From Euborellia annulipes (taxonomy: Eukaryota; Arthropoda; Insecta; Dermaptera; Anisolabididae), in NCBI GenBank assembly GCA_023213315.1, contig JAKCPI010007874.1, positions 1 through 64,000 on the forward strand: a stretch of 64,000 bases of DNA. The letters run 5' to 3'. Under the pieces are notes generated by a model, which saw nothing but the letters and a program-made list of their open reading frames with translations, was not told where the DNA came from and did no database searches. The translations under genes were made by a program, and so were the position numbers. Position 1 is the stretch's first letter; each line of letters starts with the position of its first letter. This document shows, in pieces, positions 46,813-58,047 of the stretch.

Positions 46813-47086
46813 TTTTTTTTTTTTTTTTTTAAAAAAACATTCACACTTTTTCTCATTCACACTCACATTCACACACTCATTCACACAGTCTTCTCGGCAA
46901 CTTAGGCCATTTAAGACTTTAAACGATATCTGTTAATGAGTATTATACATATTGGGGTCCAGGATTTTTATTTAAGTCATTTGGTATCCAAATGCCTTAA
47001 ATAAAATTATCGGACTGCCTGGGGTCCGAACCCGCGACGTTCGGTATAGAAGGTAGACACGCTACCAACTACTCCAAGCCCCGTGG
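46813..47086 (-). mobile_element. SINE type B, full copy with TSD
   Basis: Poly-A (T run on plus), TG-rich block, tail module (CTTCTCGGCAACTTAGGCC), body, B box and A box to CCAAGCCCCGTGGG. The target duplication TTCACCGT is at about 46804-46811 and 47087-47094. Confidence 0.9.
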
Positions 47087-47189
47087 GCTTCACCGTACTT
47101 ATACCCCTAGGGCTTTTTAATATATACTATTTCCGGTACCAACATGAAATTAAGCTAGATTCTTGTCTTTGGAAGGCTTCGGGCACTAA

Positions 47190-47245
47190 TACTTTACTGA
47201 AGTACTAGTTTTTTTTCCAATTTTCTAAAACTAAAAACCCATCGA
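47190..47245 (-). repeat. HPC scrap
   Basis: ACTTTACTGAAGTACTAG and TTTTCCAATTTTCT match HPC interior. Confidence 0.5.
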
Positions 47246-47484
47246 GCCTCAGATCGGTCATCCCGGAACTCTTAAATAAACTATGTATTTTTTAAGAAAA
47301 ATAATTTTATGTGTTAAGAGCTTGCTATTTTTATTTTTTTTAATAATTAAGCATTCCATAAATGAAAATAATTTGTTCAGAAAGTTTCGGGTTATTATTC
47401 TCATTTTATTAATTAATTTAATTAAATTCTTTACGTTATAAAAAAAAATATTCTGTAAATTACAAAACTCGGCCTGCTAAAAGA

Positions 47485-47600
47485 TGTTAATTCTAATTGG
47501 CATTGGAGTGGGGGTAATCATTTCCAGCGGCGTAATTAGGAGCGCGGGGCGTTGCGCTTTTCCCGGAATCTCATGCGCGGGTGTAATTGCACCTTGGAAC
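47485..47600. promoter_or_regulatory. island with four TAAT cores in 95 bp
   Basis: TCTAATTGG (47492), GGTAATCATT (47513), CGTAATTAGG (47531) and TGTAATTGCA (47582) sit in a GC-rich, CpG-containing background (GCGCGGGGCG). This is the densest homeodomain-type cluster outside AT-rich DNA. Confidence 0.45.
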
Positions 47601-47931
47601 GAGAGAAAAAAAAAATAAAATGAGTGCCACGCAGGGCACGACACTTCCCGATACTCAAGATCGATTATTTATTATTTATATTAGACAAATAAAACTCCAA
47701 GGTTTCAAAGGAATTCATTAACTAGAACAATTATTATAAATGCTATAGAAACCCGATAATCCAGATTAATCGTGAATGGGTGTCGTCCGGAAAAATAAAT
47801 TTTCGCATAATCAAAGGTAACTTAAAGAAAAATAGTTACATTTGGCAAAATTTGTTTAAAAAAAAATTAAATATAAATAAATTAATAAAATTTTTCAAAA
47901 GTTCTTGCACAACACATTAATAAATTTGGGC

Positions 47932-48180
47932 TGACTTCGGTAATTGAAAGTTATGTTCTGTGCTTGTCACATCACAGATTTTTTTTTTTTTTTGATATAT
48001 TCATGTGCCGTGGAGAGAAATGGGAATAATTCTCTTCTAACTACAATAAATGTAAAATTTCAACCCCGTAGCTCATTTCCTTCATCTTTATTTTGAACAT
48101 AGACATAGGCAGAGATAGACTATTTTGTGGGACGCTCTTTTATTGAACTCAAATTCCATCAAAATCTCGACATTGAATTG
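47932..48180 (+). repeat. HPC fragments
   Basis: The right half of the left hairpin (TTCGGTAATTGAAAGTTATG) followed by the TTTCAACCCCGTAGCTC .. AAATCTCGACATTGAATT part; the middle is deleted. Confidence 0.7.
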
Positions 48181-48235
48181 TAAGAGGAAGAAAAAAAAAA
48201 TTGGTAAAATATTTTTTTATAGCATTTCTTTTTAA

Positions 48236-48393
48236 ATTAAGTGTGTTTCGGCATCGAAGGCCATTTAGAACCCCGTCTCTATTTATTTCATTTGGATTGG
48301 CTACCACTCTAATAGAAATAAATGTCGCATGTGACGGGATGCGAACCCGCGACCCTTGGTACAAACGGCTAACCATTACAATGCCCGAGGGCA
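48236..48393 (-). mobile_element. SINE type A1
   Basis: Tail GTTTCGGCATCGAAGGCC, body, B box GGGATGCGAACCCGCG and A box to GCCCGAGGG. An opposite-strand tail scrap of the same family follows at 48412-48470, making an inverted pair. Confidence 0.85.
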
Positions 48394-48411
48394 TAACTTA
48401 TCACTTAAATA

Positions 48412-48475
48412 AATAAGGTCGGGGTCTAAATGGCCTTCGATGCCGAAAAAGACCTTAAAAGAAAAAAAAAAAAAA
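48412..48475 (+). mobile_element. SINE type A tail scrap
   Basis: GGGGTCTAAATGGCCTTCG and TGCCGAAAAAGACC, then an A run. Confidence 0.8.
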
Positions 48476-48545
48476 AATTAACACGATATTAGTATTTTCT
48501 CGATATGTAAGTATTTTTTCTTCTAATAATATTTGTATTTTTCGA

Positions 48546-48602
48546 GATTCGCCAGGGAGGATTTGAACCCACAACTCCCAGACTTTCCAGCTCTGATTCG
48601 GG
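48546..48602 (-). repeat. tRNA-like head fragment
   Basis: The minus strand holds GTTGTGGGTTCAAATCC, a good B box, with TCCTCCCTGGCGAA after it. No full cloverleaf can be drawn, so I read it as a SINE head or tRNA pseudogene. Confidence 0.45.
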
Positions 48603-48814
48603 TAACTTTATTTTTGATTTAAAATATGAGTTGTGCGATGGACTTGAAAAAATTTACCTCTCACCTATTTTTGGCTTTAAATGTATTTTTTATGTTACTT
48701 CATTTTAGGGAAATTATTAAAAATTGATTTTTTTTTACTAACTTTCCATTTTATTAACTCATAAGAAATCAAAATTGTTAATTGTAAAAGCAACAAACAT
48801 CGATACTTTACGAT

Positions 48815-49020
48815 CTCTTGGGGTGACAATCCGTCATTTATCATGATATTCGTCGTGATTAATATAGACCCCGGCTGAGTGAGTTCAAATCGGTGCCTAT
48901 TATCTGTGCATTAATGTTATCACCCTATGCGTGGGTGGGAGGCTGGGCTCCATTGTCCCTGCATCTTCCACCGGGGAGAGAAACATTTGCAATCTGGCCA
49001 AACAAAACAAATACGCGCCG
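48815..49020. promoter_or_regulatory. GC-richer island with TGATTAAT
   Basis: TGATTAAT at 48856-48863 (PBC/Hox-type), TTTATCATGATATTC and GCATTAATG in a unique 200-bp stretch. Candidate element. Confidence 0.35.
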
Positions 49021-49316
49021 CTAACATGAATAATTGCTCTGTTTCTTACTTAATTCAAATGTTAGACATGAATGCCGGGATCATGTTTTAAACATATTCC
49101 TAAAGGGCGTAAGAAAAAAATATTAATTCAACAACATAGATCATTTAAATAGCAACGACTCATATGTCACCGGATTTTATATCTATAAAATATAATATAT
49201 TCATCTGCTCTCTTTTTTTTCCTTCTCTTGTGTTACAGTATCACACGTAGGAGAATAAAATTTAATAATATAGGCCAATAAAATGTTGTGACAGAAGGAA
49301 TTTAAATATTTTAATT

Positions 49317-50085
49317 GAAGCAAAAAAAATCTGTAGTGACTGGTCGTACAGCACACAACCTTCTCTCAACTTCGGTAATCGTTCTGTGCTTGTCACACCA
49401 GATATTTTCTTTTTGTGTCGAGATATATTTAGTTTCCGTTGATAGGTATATTAAAATTTATGAACATGAGAGAAGAATGCCTGGACCCCCAATATGTAAA
49501 TTAACAAATAATAAGTATCGTTTAGTCTTATATGGCCTGAGTTGCCGAGAAGACTGTGTGTATGTGTGTGGAAATGGGAAAAAAGTGCGAGTGTTTTTAA
49601 AAAATTATAAACATGGGAAATTATTTATATTTTGTTACCATGGCAACCATTTCTCCTGAAGTAGGGCCTACAAGAGTAAAGTATAATTCGAACAATTTCA
49701 AAGGCAAAATGAGAATAGGGGCTTAAAAGAACATAGAAAAAATAATTGATTTTTGAATTTTAATGAAAATCGTTAGAGTGAATTTTGAGAAAATCCAAAA
49801 AAAAAAAAACTGAAAAAGTACATCAGTAAAGTACTAGTACTCTTTGGCCGATTTTGTTCAAAAGCTTCATGTCCCGTGCCAGAGGGGTGGTAACTTAAAT
49901 ATAAAATTTCAATCTCCTAGCTCTTTTCATTCTTGAGATATTTTGTTCACAGACACACACAGACTGACCATGTTGCGAAAACCATTTTTTTGGATTCAGT
50001 GGACCTCAAAACGTGTATCTGTGTTGACTTCGAATTTTTGACATGAATCCAATACTTTCTCTCTCTATATATTAACAAATACTAA
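49317..50085 (+). mobile_element. HPC family, full-length copy with nested SINE
   Basis: Left hairpin at about 49324-49412, right hairpin remnant at 50060-50085. A 5'-truncated type B SINE (49475-49607) sits in the body, flanked by AATTTATGAACATG / AATTATAAACATGG. Confidence 0.85.
49475..49607 (+). mobile_element. SINE type B, 5'-truncated, nested in HPC
   Basis: It starts at GAATGCCTGGACCCCC, keeps the tail module (GGCCTGAGTTGCCGAGAAG), TG repeat and A tail. Direct repeats of about 15 bp flank it, as expected for LINE-driven insertion. Confidence 0.85.
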
Positions 50086-50289
50086 GAGGGTAATAGCTAC
50101 GTGGAATTTTAATATTGATAAAATGAAGATTTTAGAAAAGGAAAAATGGTTAGATTTCGGAAATACTTATTCGCTTTAATCTACATAGAAAATAAAGATC
50201 AGAAGTATCAGAACAATAATATTTCTTTATTCAAATATATTCATTAAATGATTGTAGATATAGTTAAGAAACCTTAACCATCATTTCTT

Positions 50290-51165
50290 TCTTGTTCGGA
50301 ATAAAATCTTAAGTTGGCGGACAAGTTTTATTCGGGTTTCTCTCTCCTCTATAAAGAAAGAATGCATATGGAGGGCCCTTGGGATCGAATATCGCCGTGC
50401 GAAATGTGAGAAAAATATAGCCATGCGATTGCACTGGAGTAGGCACTCCTCCTCCTCCGCCCTCTGGGGACCTATTCTAGAGTTTTACGAGCGTCCAAAT
50501 TGGAGCGATCAAAACTTTGGCCAAAAATCGATCTGCCGTAACATGAGCCCTAAACTTGACCAAGGAAGGGCGAAAGGCCGACGGCCATAAGGGAAATTCA
50601 AATGCCCGACAGTTTTCTTTAACGACACACCAAGGGTGGAAGAGTCCCGGTGACCCAGAGCGAGGCGAATCCATAACTATAATAAACAAGAGAAAAGGGA
50701 GGGAGTATAATCAAGGGCTAATTGCCTTCCTATGGTCGTAAATTCGGCGAGGAGACCGCACCGAACGTGTAATGGATGCTCTCGGTATCTAGAACTAGAC
50801 CGCAGAAGAGCAGCAAGGATTCTAGAATGCACCGCAAATCCCAAGACGTGAATGAATTAATATCCGTCTTGGTTCTTTTTTGGTCTCAGTCTTGTTGGTC
50901 TTGGTCTCTCGAATCTCGTGGTGATCAGCTCCCTAGACGGGATTTTTGCCAGCCCTTCGCCCTTGCTTACTTCATCCCTTTGGTCCTCCCCAGGGCCCGT
51001 TCCATCTTCTCTCCCCTCGTTTCTTGCGACCCTATCGCGGGGTCACGGTTAAACACGTAATTTGTGTCGTCCCCCATACCCATCCTCCTGCCAATGACGT
51101 CAGATTGGCCTCCGGACATCTCTAAGAAGAAAAAAAAAGAAAGAAAACCTCCCCTGGTCAAAACA
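50290..51165. promoter_or_regulatory. longest GC-rich unique tract upstream of pb
   Basis: About 870 bp with normal complexity and no repeat match. It contains GGGCTAATTGCC, AAATCGATCTGCC, GTCGTAAATTCG, TTTTACGAGC and GAATTAATATCC. ORFs of 60-94 codons overlap in several frames on both strands and show no family features. I read it as regulatory or as an unrecognised non-coding transcript. Confidence 0.4.
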
Positions 51166-51659
51166 AAAACTCTTATTTTTATGATAAAATCGTATTCTCT
51201 CTAATTGACGAGATTAACTTTTAGAAACGTATTCATTCATCATTCTTCTAAATATAATTGAAGAAATTCTGAAGTGTGAATCATTAAGTTTCTCCCTTTT
51301 CTCTCTAAATGATACATTAGAATAGAATAAATTTCACAGAAATGTCTCGGCAAAAGGTCCAAACATGTTGATGTATTAACATTTCAACAAAATCATCAGT
51401 CTTTATTAAATGAAACAAATTTTTCCTGTATCTTATCGACATAAAAAATTCTTCGTGAGCCACATTCTAGTTAGTATTCATTCTCTTGATAACTTACACG
51501 GAGCATGCATGCATGTTGAGTTTTAATGGAGATCTGAGTTGGGTTGCCTATCTTTCAGGAAACAAAAACGAATTTATTAATGAAAACTTGGTGGAGAGGA
51601 AGCCTCAAAATTAAATTACATTTATAGCTTAAATTCAAATCTATTATTCAAAAAATAGG

Positions 51660-52331
51660 AAAAAAATCTGGTGTGACTGGCGCACAGCACACAACTTTCT
51701 CTTACCTTCGGTAATCGAAAGTTGTGTTCTGTGCTTGTCACACCAGATTTTTCGTGTCGACACGCATTTAGTTCCCGGCAGTAGGGAATATTTGAATTCA
51801 GATGTAAAATTTATAAGTATGGGAAAATATTTATATTTTGTTACCATGGCAACCATTTCTCCTATCTTTCCTATGAAGCGCAAGAGTAAAGTGTGCTTCA
51901 AACAATTTTGAGGGCAAAACGAGAATATACATTTGAAAGAGCATCTAAAAATTAATTGATTTTTTGAATTTTAATCAAAATCGTTAGAGCGAATTTTGAG
52001 AAAATCGAAAAAAACTGAAAAAGTACATCAGTAAAGTACTAGTACTCTTTGGCCGATTTTGATTAAAAGCTTATTTTTCCGGTCCCGGGGGGTGTTTAAC
52101 TTAAATATAAAATTTCAACCTCGTAGCTCAATTCCTTCATGCTTAAAATTGAACACAGACACAACCACCCACCCACAGACAGACCATGTCGTGAAAACCA
52201 CTTTTTTGGATTCAGGGGACCTCAAAACGTGAAGATCCATCAAAATCTCGACATCGAATTTTTGACATGAATCCAATACTTTCTCTCTATATATATATTA
52301 CATATATACATAGGTAAGAGAAAGTAAAAAG
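51660..52331 (+). mobile_element. HPC family, complete copy
   Basis: Left hairpin 51661-51752, body, (CACC/CAGA)n microsatellite and right hairpin ending GGTAAGAGAAAGTAAAAAG at 52331. It is the best full copy, with inverted partner 52939-53636. Confidence 0.9.
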
Positions 52332-52429
52332 TTTTATAAAAGATCCATTATAGAATTTTTTTAATGATGTTTAGTCATAGAGTTTTTTTTTTCTTTATTT
52401 TTGTTATCTGAATATTTATTTATTTATTA

Positions 52430-52640
52430 TCAATTCCCCCTAGCAAGCAGGCCGCGATGGCCGTGTCCTCCATTTCCCAGAGTCGTCGAGCGTGACGTCA
52501 CCGATGGGGACGTGTCATGGCCGCCGTCATGACTGACAGCGTCACCTCCCACCCCCACTCCTTCCTGAATCTCCCTCTCTTACCAATCCCCCTCCTTCCC
52601 CTATACACTCATTTCTTTTCATATTGTTTTCTTTTTGTGA
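52430..52640. promoter_or_regulatory. GC-rich island with perfect CRE, between inverted HPC copies
   Basis: TGACGTCA at 52494-52501 within GCGTGACGTCACCGATGG, plus GACGTGTCATGGCCGCC. CREB/ATF proteins bind this core. The island is the only unique DNA in the 607-bp spacer of a large inverted repeat. Confidence 0.35.
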
Positions 52641-52938
52641 TCGACGATTGAGTGTTAAAATATATAATACACGTACGGTTTAGATATATATTCGCATTTC
52701 ATAAACCATTAAGAAACCATTTATCAATGGGTAATTACATCGCAATCCACATGTTAAGCATTCACGTTGTTACTGATCGTTGGAAATTAATTTCAAGGGG
52801 AAAATAAAAGTACTCTCTCTCCCTTACTCAAATGATCACAATGTCTAGTCGAGTTCTTTTTCAATTCAATGATTTTTTTTTTTAATTAAGAAAAAATTTC
52901 AATCAATATATCAAAATTATTACGGTATTAAGATTTTA

Positions 52939-53636
52939 TTACTTTCTCTTACCTATGTATATATGTAATATATATATATAGAGAGAAAGTATTGGATTCA
53001 TGTCAAAAATTGATGTCGAGATTTTGATGGATCTTCACGTTTTGAGGTCCCCTGAATCCAAAAAAGTGGTTTTCGCGACATGGTCTGTCTGTGGGTGTGT
53101 GGGTGGGTGTGTGGGTGGGTGTGTGGGTGTGTGGGTGTGTGTTCAATTTTAAGCATGAAGGAATTGAGCTACGAGGTTTAAATTTTATATTTAAGTTAAA
53201 CACCCCCCGGGACCGGAAAAATAAGCTTTTAATCAAAATCGGCCAAAGAGTACTAGTACTTTACTGATGTACTTTTTAGTTTTTTTCGATTTTCTCAAAA
53301 TTTGCTCCAACGATTTTTTTTAAAATTCAAAAATCAATTATTTTTTAGATGCTCTTTAAAATGTATATTCTCATTTTGCAATTGAAATCTTCTGAAGACC
53401 ACTTTACTCTTGTATTTCATAGAGAAGATAGGAGAAATGGTTGCCATGGTAACAAAATATAAATATTTTCCCATACTTATAAATTTTACATCTTGAAAAT
53501 CGAATGTACCGTACTGTCGGGAACTAAATATATGTCGACACAAAAAATCTGGTGTGACAAGCACAGAACACAACTTTCGATTACCGAAGGTAAGAGAAAG
53601 TTGTGTGCTGTGCGCCAGTCACCCCAGATTTTTTTT
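52939..53636 (-). mobile_element. HPC family, complete copy (inverted)
   Basis: Right hairpin 52939-52990, GTGGGTGTGTGGGTGG microsatellite at 53090-53143, body, left hairpin 53545-53636. Confidence 0.9.
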
Positions 53637-53938
53637 GAAAAAATCAAAATACATATGATCCAAGCGATCTTCTCCATTTTTTTTTTTTTTTTTAAGTAAG
53701 AATAGCTATTCATAAATCAATTTGAAATAAGATCCCTTATTACAAATTGATTTATGAGTTTGCCGCACTGTTTTCGTAATAAAGATTCAAAGTACCTGGT
53801 ATAGAGGTTTTATTGCAATTCATTTGAAAATTGTTTGGTAAAATAACTAAAATTGAACTAACTGAAGGTAGTCCTTATAAATTTTAAGAAAAAAATCAAT
53901 AAGCTCTTTTCTTTTAAATTTTAAGTAAATATTTTGTT

Positions 53939-54319
53939 TAGGATCCAACCGAAACAAGATTTTCAGCCGAAACCGAAACAGAATTTCGGCCTCAATCTTA
54001 CGAAACCGTAACCGAAACCGAAACTTGTATTTCCTATCAGGGGCGTATATAGAAATTTTTTTCGAAGGGGGGGGGCCTTAAATCAAAAATTTTTCTACGG
54101 AAAATTTTTTTTAAAGAAACTAAATTTTTTCTGCCCCGCGGAACATTTCCCCTTTTGAGGAATTTAAGTTTTCCGCCCTGCGGGAAAATTTTTTCCTCAA
54201 GGGAAAATCATTTGACGAGTTTCATCCATTATTTTCAGACTCAGGTTTCGGCCGGCCGAAAGTTTCGGCTACTTTTTGGCCGAAACTGTAACCGAAACCG
54301 AATATTCGGTCGGTTTCTA
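53939..54319 (-). mobile_element. hAT-like element, copy 2, 8-bp TSD
   Basis: ATTTTGTT flanks both sides (53931-53938, 54320-54327). The ends TAGGATCCAACCGAAAC and, reversed, TAGAAACCGACCGAATA match the copy at 9636 in inverted order. The interior (about 54040-54100) contains a CAGGGGCGTATATAG .. GGGGGGGGCC segment resembling another hAT-type MITE tip. Confidence 0.85.
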
Positions 54320-54339
54320 ATTTTGTTATTCCCGATTAA

Positions 54340-54490
54340 AAATGATCGAGGGATCCACCGCCGTAGAGGTCTGCATAGTGAACCTTTAGGGACACACAGG
54401 GATCACACGCCCGCACCAGGGATACACATATTTCTTCTGGTCACTTTCCATCTACTGAGTGTGTCCCTGGTGTGGGTGTGTGAGAAATTG
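54340..54490. other. unique stretch with small inverted repeat
   Basis: CGCACCAGGGATACACA and TGTGTCCCTGGTGTGGG are imperfectly complementary. Not assigned. Confidence 0.35.
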
Positions 54491-54527
54491 CATTTTAATA
54501 CCTATCTAATTTTTTTTTTTACGGAGG

Positions 54528-54565
54528 CCATTTAGACCTCGTCTTCTTTTATTTCAATTGGATTG
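54528..54565 (-). mobile_element. SINE type A tail scrap
   Basis: GGAGGCCATTTAGACCTCG followed by TATTTCAATTGGATTG. Confidence 0.6.
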
Positions 54566-55059
54566 TTAGCCTAATATCTAATATGCAAATTTTTAAGATG
54601 CCTCTCTTGTTAAAACATGTCTGAATATAGTGAAAATAAATTCCACCAAAATTGTTATCTGGATTCTCCCTCGGTTCTGATTTATAAATTAACGCCCTGG
54701 GTAGCCTATTTAAGTATAAACTTTTGCGAACAGTCTTTTATAGGAAATCGAAAATATTCTTAATTTTAATTATTCGCTTGATTTAAGAACAAGAATTAAA
54801 TTTGTTCAATATTACAAAAAAGTTTTTTTACATCTTTCCTATAATATCGATACATTTTCTTCAATAAAATGAATTTCTTTTCTTATAACCCGTAACGATA
54901 TTGAGTAATAGAGATTTTTTTAAGACCCCAAAGCAAAACATCCCTCACTCTTTTATTTGATCTTTGAAAAGTTCAATAAACCCGATATAAATATTTAGAT
55001 TGATTTTTTTTTTGTTTTATTCATTCATAAAAGGGTGAAAAAGATATAGGCTAATCTAA

Positions 55060-55370
55060 ATAAAAGATATAAAATCAAATAGAGCCCCTTTTGGGAAGGG
55101 TGACGGTGAGCGCAAACAAAAGCTGTTTAAATGCAAGTGAAGGACGACGCGACGGACGGCAGGCATCTTAGATGAACCCCAGCCCCAGCATCCCCGAGAT
55201 GGGGCAAGGTCGAGATCGTGTCTTGCCCCCCTGATTAATTTCGGTCCGCTCTCTGGTCCAGCTCTCGTCTCCCTCCTCTTAATTAAGATTCTTCTTCGGC
55301 TGTTGATGGGAAACCTCTTCGAATCAACTTGGGTCATTAAAGTGGTGGCGGGAGGTAGGGGGGGGGGACT
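55060..55370. promoter_or_regulatory. GC-rich unique island with TGATTAAT and TTAATTAA
   Basis: TGATTAAT at 55232-55239, TCTTAATTAAGATT at 55275-55289 and GTCATTAAAG at 55333 in about 300 bp of GC-rich DNA. The minus-strand 109-codon ORF is proline/arginine-rich without a domain, and I regard it as chance. Confidence 0.4.
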
Positions 55371-55568
55371 TGGTAACAAATTCAAACAAAGCCAATAATA
55401 AAAACTATGATGGCGTAATTTTATATGGAAAAAATTTTATCGACTTGCAGTAAACTAAAGTGTACTAAAGTAAATAATCAATATATTTGAAGGCATTATT
55501 TATTTATTTAAGGAAAAATTTAAAGTAACCAAATTATTTATCGAGATAGAGAAAGAGAAGTTTAGGTA

Positions 55569-55789
55569 CAGTCAGAGCCACAAGTGCCGTGAGACTAGGA
55601 TGGCTCAGAAGTGTGAGAGGAGCCTTAGCCAACCATAGCATTATTTTTAAAATAAATAAACTTTTTTTTTTTAATGCAACTGAAGGAGACAAGCTACCTA
55701 TAAGACAACAATCCCGAAGGCTAAGCATTTTGGTTGCCTAAGTTCAAGGCTCCCCTCTAGAGCACATCAGGCCCTTGTGGCGTCCAATT
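55569..55789. mobile_element. TA-flanked MITE (family L), copy 2
   Basis: CAGTCAGAGCCACAAGTGCC at the left; GGCTAAGCATTTTGGTTGCC and AGTTCAAGGCTCCCC toward the right, with the right tip decayed. Confidence 0.65.
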
Positions 55790-56261
55790 TATAATTTGTA
55801 AAATTCTTATCTATTATCAAAAATTTGCTATTGTGCTTAAATCAAATAAACATAACAAAAAATAGATAAATAGAGCCAACTAAAATAAGACAAATAAAAA
55901 TACAGTGGCCATCAAACTCTGTCTTGTAGTTACAATTCGAAAAGATTATTCATTAAACAATAGGTGACAGAACCAGGCAGCCAGATTATTAGTCTCCAAG
56001 AAATAAAACTAGAGTATGAACTCAAATGACAGATGATATCATGTCATTGTAGAAGCTATATGACATATTTCAATCTTAAAATTATAACAGAACCAGGGTC
56101 AGGTCTATTCGCCTTGCTTCCATAATGCTAAAGTTTAACCAATAGGATACGTCATATTGTTTCTATCAATATAATGACGATATAGGCTTTATTAATAATT
56201 TCACTATTCTTAAGTCTCGGGATGGGGGGAGTTGAAATTATTTATTATTAAGAGTCGGAGG

Positions 56262-56446
56262 CTCTCGGATCTTGGTATAGGGTTAGCGAGCTGGCCTTCT
56301 GTACCAAGGGTCGCGGTTTCGCACCCCGTCTCATGCGACAATTTATTTCAATCCAAATAAAATAAATAGAGACTGGGTCTAAAATTTAGATTAGAGCCTA
56401 TTTAATAGGCTTCATTGCCGAAAAAGATCTTAATGAGATAAAAAAA
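56262..56446 (+). mobile_element. SINE type A1
   Basis: Head GCTCTCGGATCTTGGTATAG / GGTCGCGGTTTCGCACCCCG, body, tail TTGCCGAAAAAGATC and A-rich end. Confidence 0.8.
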
Positions 56447-56559
56447 GGGGCTAGTTATGCTAATCATATGATTAAATATAAGCCCATATAAGGCTCCTTA
56501 GCAGAAATTATAAACACAAGCTTTATTTTTTTAGGAATTTTAAAATTTTTGTTCTTCTT

Positions 56560-56765
56560 CTTCTGTCCTCTCCTTATTCCAGCGATGCGGGGTCGGCGTA
56601 TCTCACTCTTTCCCTCCAACACTATCATATGTTTTTGCGACCGGAAGAAATAGGATAGGCCGGCCCGTCGCACGGTCTGACGCCTGTTGAAAAGAGGAAG
56701 GAAGAGACAGACAGAAAGAACTGAAACCTGTCCCAGCTCGGGCAGCTCGTGGTCGCCATCCACGT
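56560..56765. repeat. GC-richer stretch sharing a core with 21270
   Basis: CAGCGATGCGGGGTCGGCG recurs at 21280. The stretch continues for about 180 bp with a GA-rich end. It may be part of a larger retroelement I do not recognise. Confidence 0.35.
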
Positions 56766-57327
56766 ACCCACAAGATATGGGCCCCTGAGCAAAAATTTTT
56801 AAATTTTTGTTAAATTAGCTTTAAATAATTATTTTAATTTTTAATATTTATTTAAAAAAAATTTTTTTATAAATGATGCCTTTATTAAGTTTATAACTTC
56901 ACAAAACTTTCCTTATACAGATAGCTAATTATATGTTTAAAAATTCATTTTTGTAACTCGAAGATTAAGCATGTTCTTGTGACTATATCAATGATTTGCT
57001 ATCGTTTGGATAAGTTTGCTAGTGAAGCAACCGGCCCCAAGACGAGAACCAAACTATTGGTCCTTTAATCATTAAGCAACACCACGCATATATGCTTAAT
57101 TCACAAAAAGTTATCAGGCCACTGACTTCAAAAAAAAATTAAATTTTCTTTCTTGTTTAAGTATTACATTTATTTATTTATGAAGTTGCAACTCAACTGT
57201 ATGGCTCTTCAATTATTAATAATTTTTCCAGGAATGAAATAGGTAATATTATTCTACTTAAGGGATTGTTGTGAGGGGTGAAAAATGTTTTAGAGGATTG
57301 GAAAATAAATAAATGAAAATTTTGGTT

Positions 57328-58047
57328 AGTAGTTTCTGTTTGAAAATTATAACAGTAGTGTGGAGGTGGTAGGTAGGACTGGTATGTGGTCGGGTTCAAA
57401 CGACGGTAGCAATTTTTTTTTTTAATCTTTTTATGTTATTGTAAAAAAATATATTTAAAATATTTTTATTATTTTTTTTAGTAATTAAATTTTAAAATTT
57501 TGTTAAAATTGTTTTTCGAGTTTATTTATTACCTTAAAATTAAAATTTAATTTAAATTCATGAAGAAAATATCATTTATTACAGTATATAAATATATTAA
57601 GAAATAAAGAAGGCATAAAATAATCCATTAATTAAATAAATACGTGATATTAATAAAAAATTTATTTGTTATATTTAATAAAAGAAATTAGGTAGTCAAG
57701 CGAATATAGATAACTTATTTGTTAATTTACTTGTACACTTACCCCACACGAAGTAGGGTGATATAAGTCATAAAAACATGCAAAACAAATAAGTAGGCGA
57801 CAATTAGCGCAGTTTATAAAAGGATATTTAAAAAAATTTTAAAATTTAATTACTAAAAAAAATAATAAAATATGAAAAAAAATATGAAACAGTTTTAACT
57901 ATATTGTTTGTTACAATAACATAAAAAAGATTAAAAAAAAAAATTGCTTACTCCGTCGTTTGAACCCGGGACCATATACTTACCAGTCGGCTACGCTACC
58001 ACCTACCACAGATGACTGTTACGTAATCTTTCAAACAGAAACTACTT
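57328..58047. repeat. large inverted repeat with tRNA-like heads in both arms
   Basis: Arms 57328-57512 and 57832-58047. Each arm reads inward AGTAGTTTCTGTTTGAAA, GGTAGGTGGTAGCGTAGCC-like A box, GTCCCGGGTTCAAACGACGG-like B box, a T run and TAGTAATTAAATTTTAAAA. The right arm keeps the better head (minus strand, 57960-58015). The 320-bp spacer is AT-rich. Confidence 0.75.

Noticed and set aside
51644..53713. ORFs with KIWCDKHRTQLSITEGK-like peptides
   Set aside because: They are translations of the HPC left hairpin and recur wherever that hairpin occurs, on either strand. Not a protein family.
54155..54535. 126-codon plus-strand ORF
   Set aside because: It runs through the hAT-like element at 53939-54319 and out into flanking DNA, so it is a chance frame.
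55056..55385. 109-codon minus-strand ORF rich in Pro and Arg
   Set aside because: Composition follows local GC; no domain seen, and no start or splice context.
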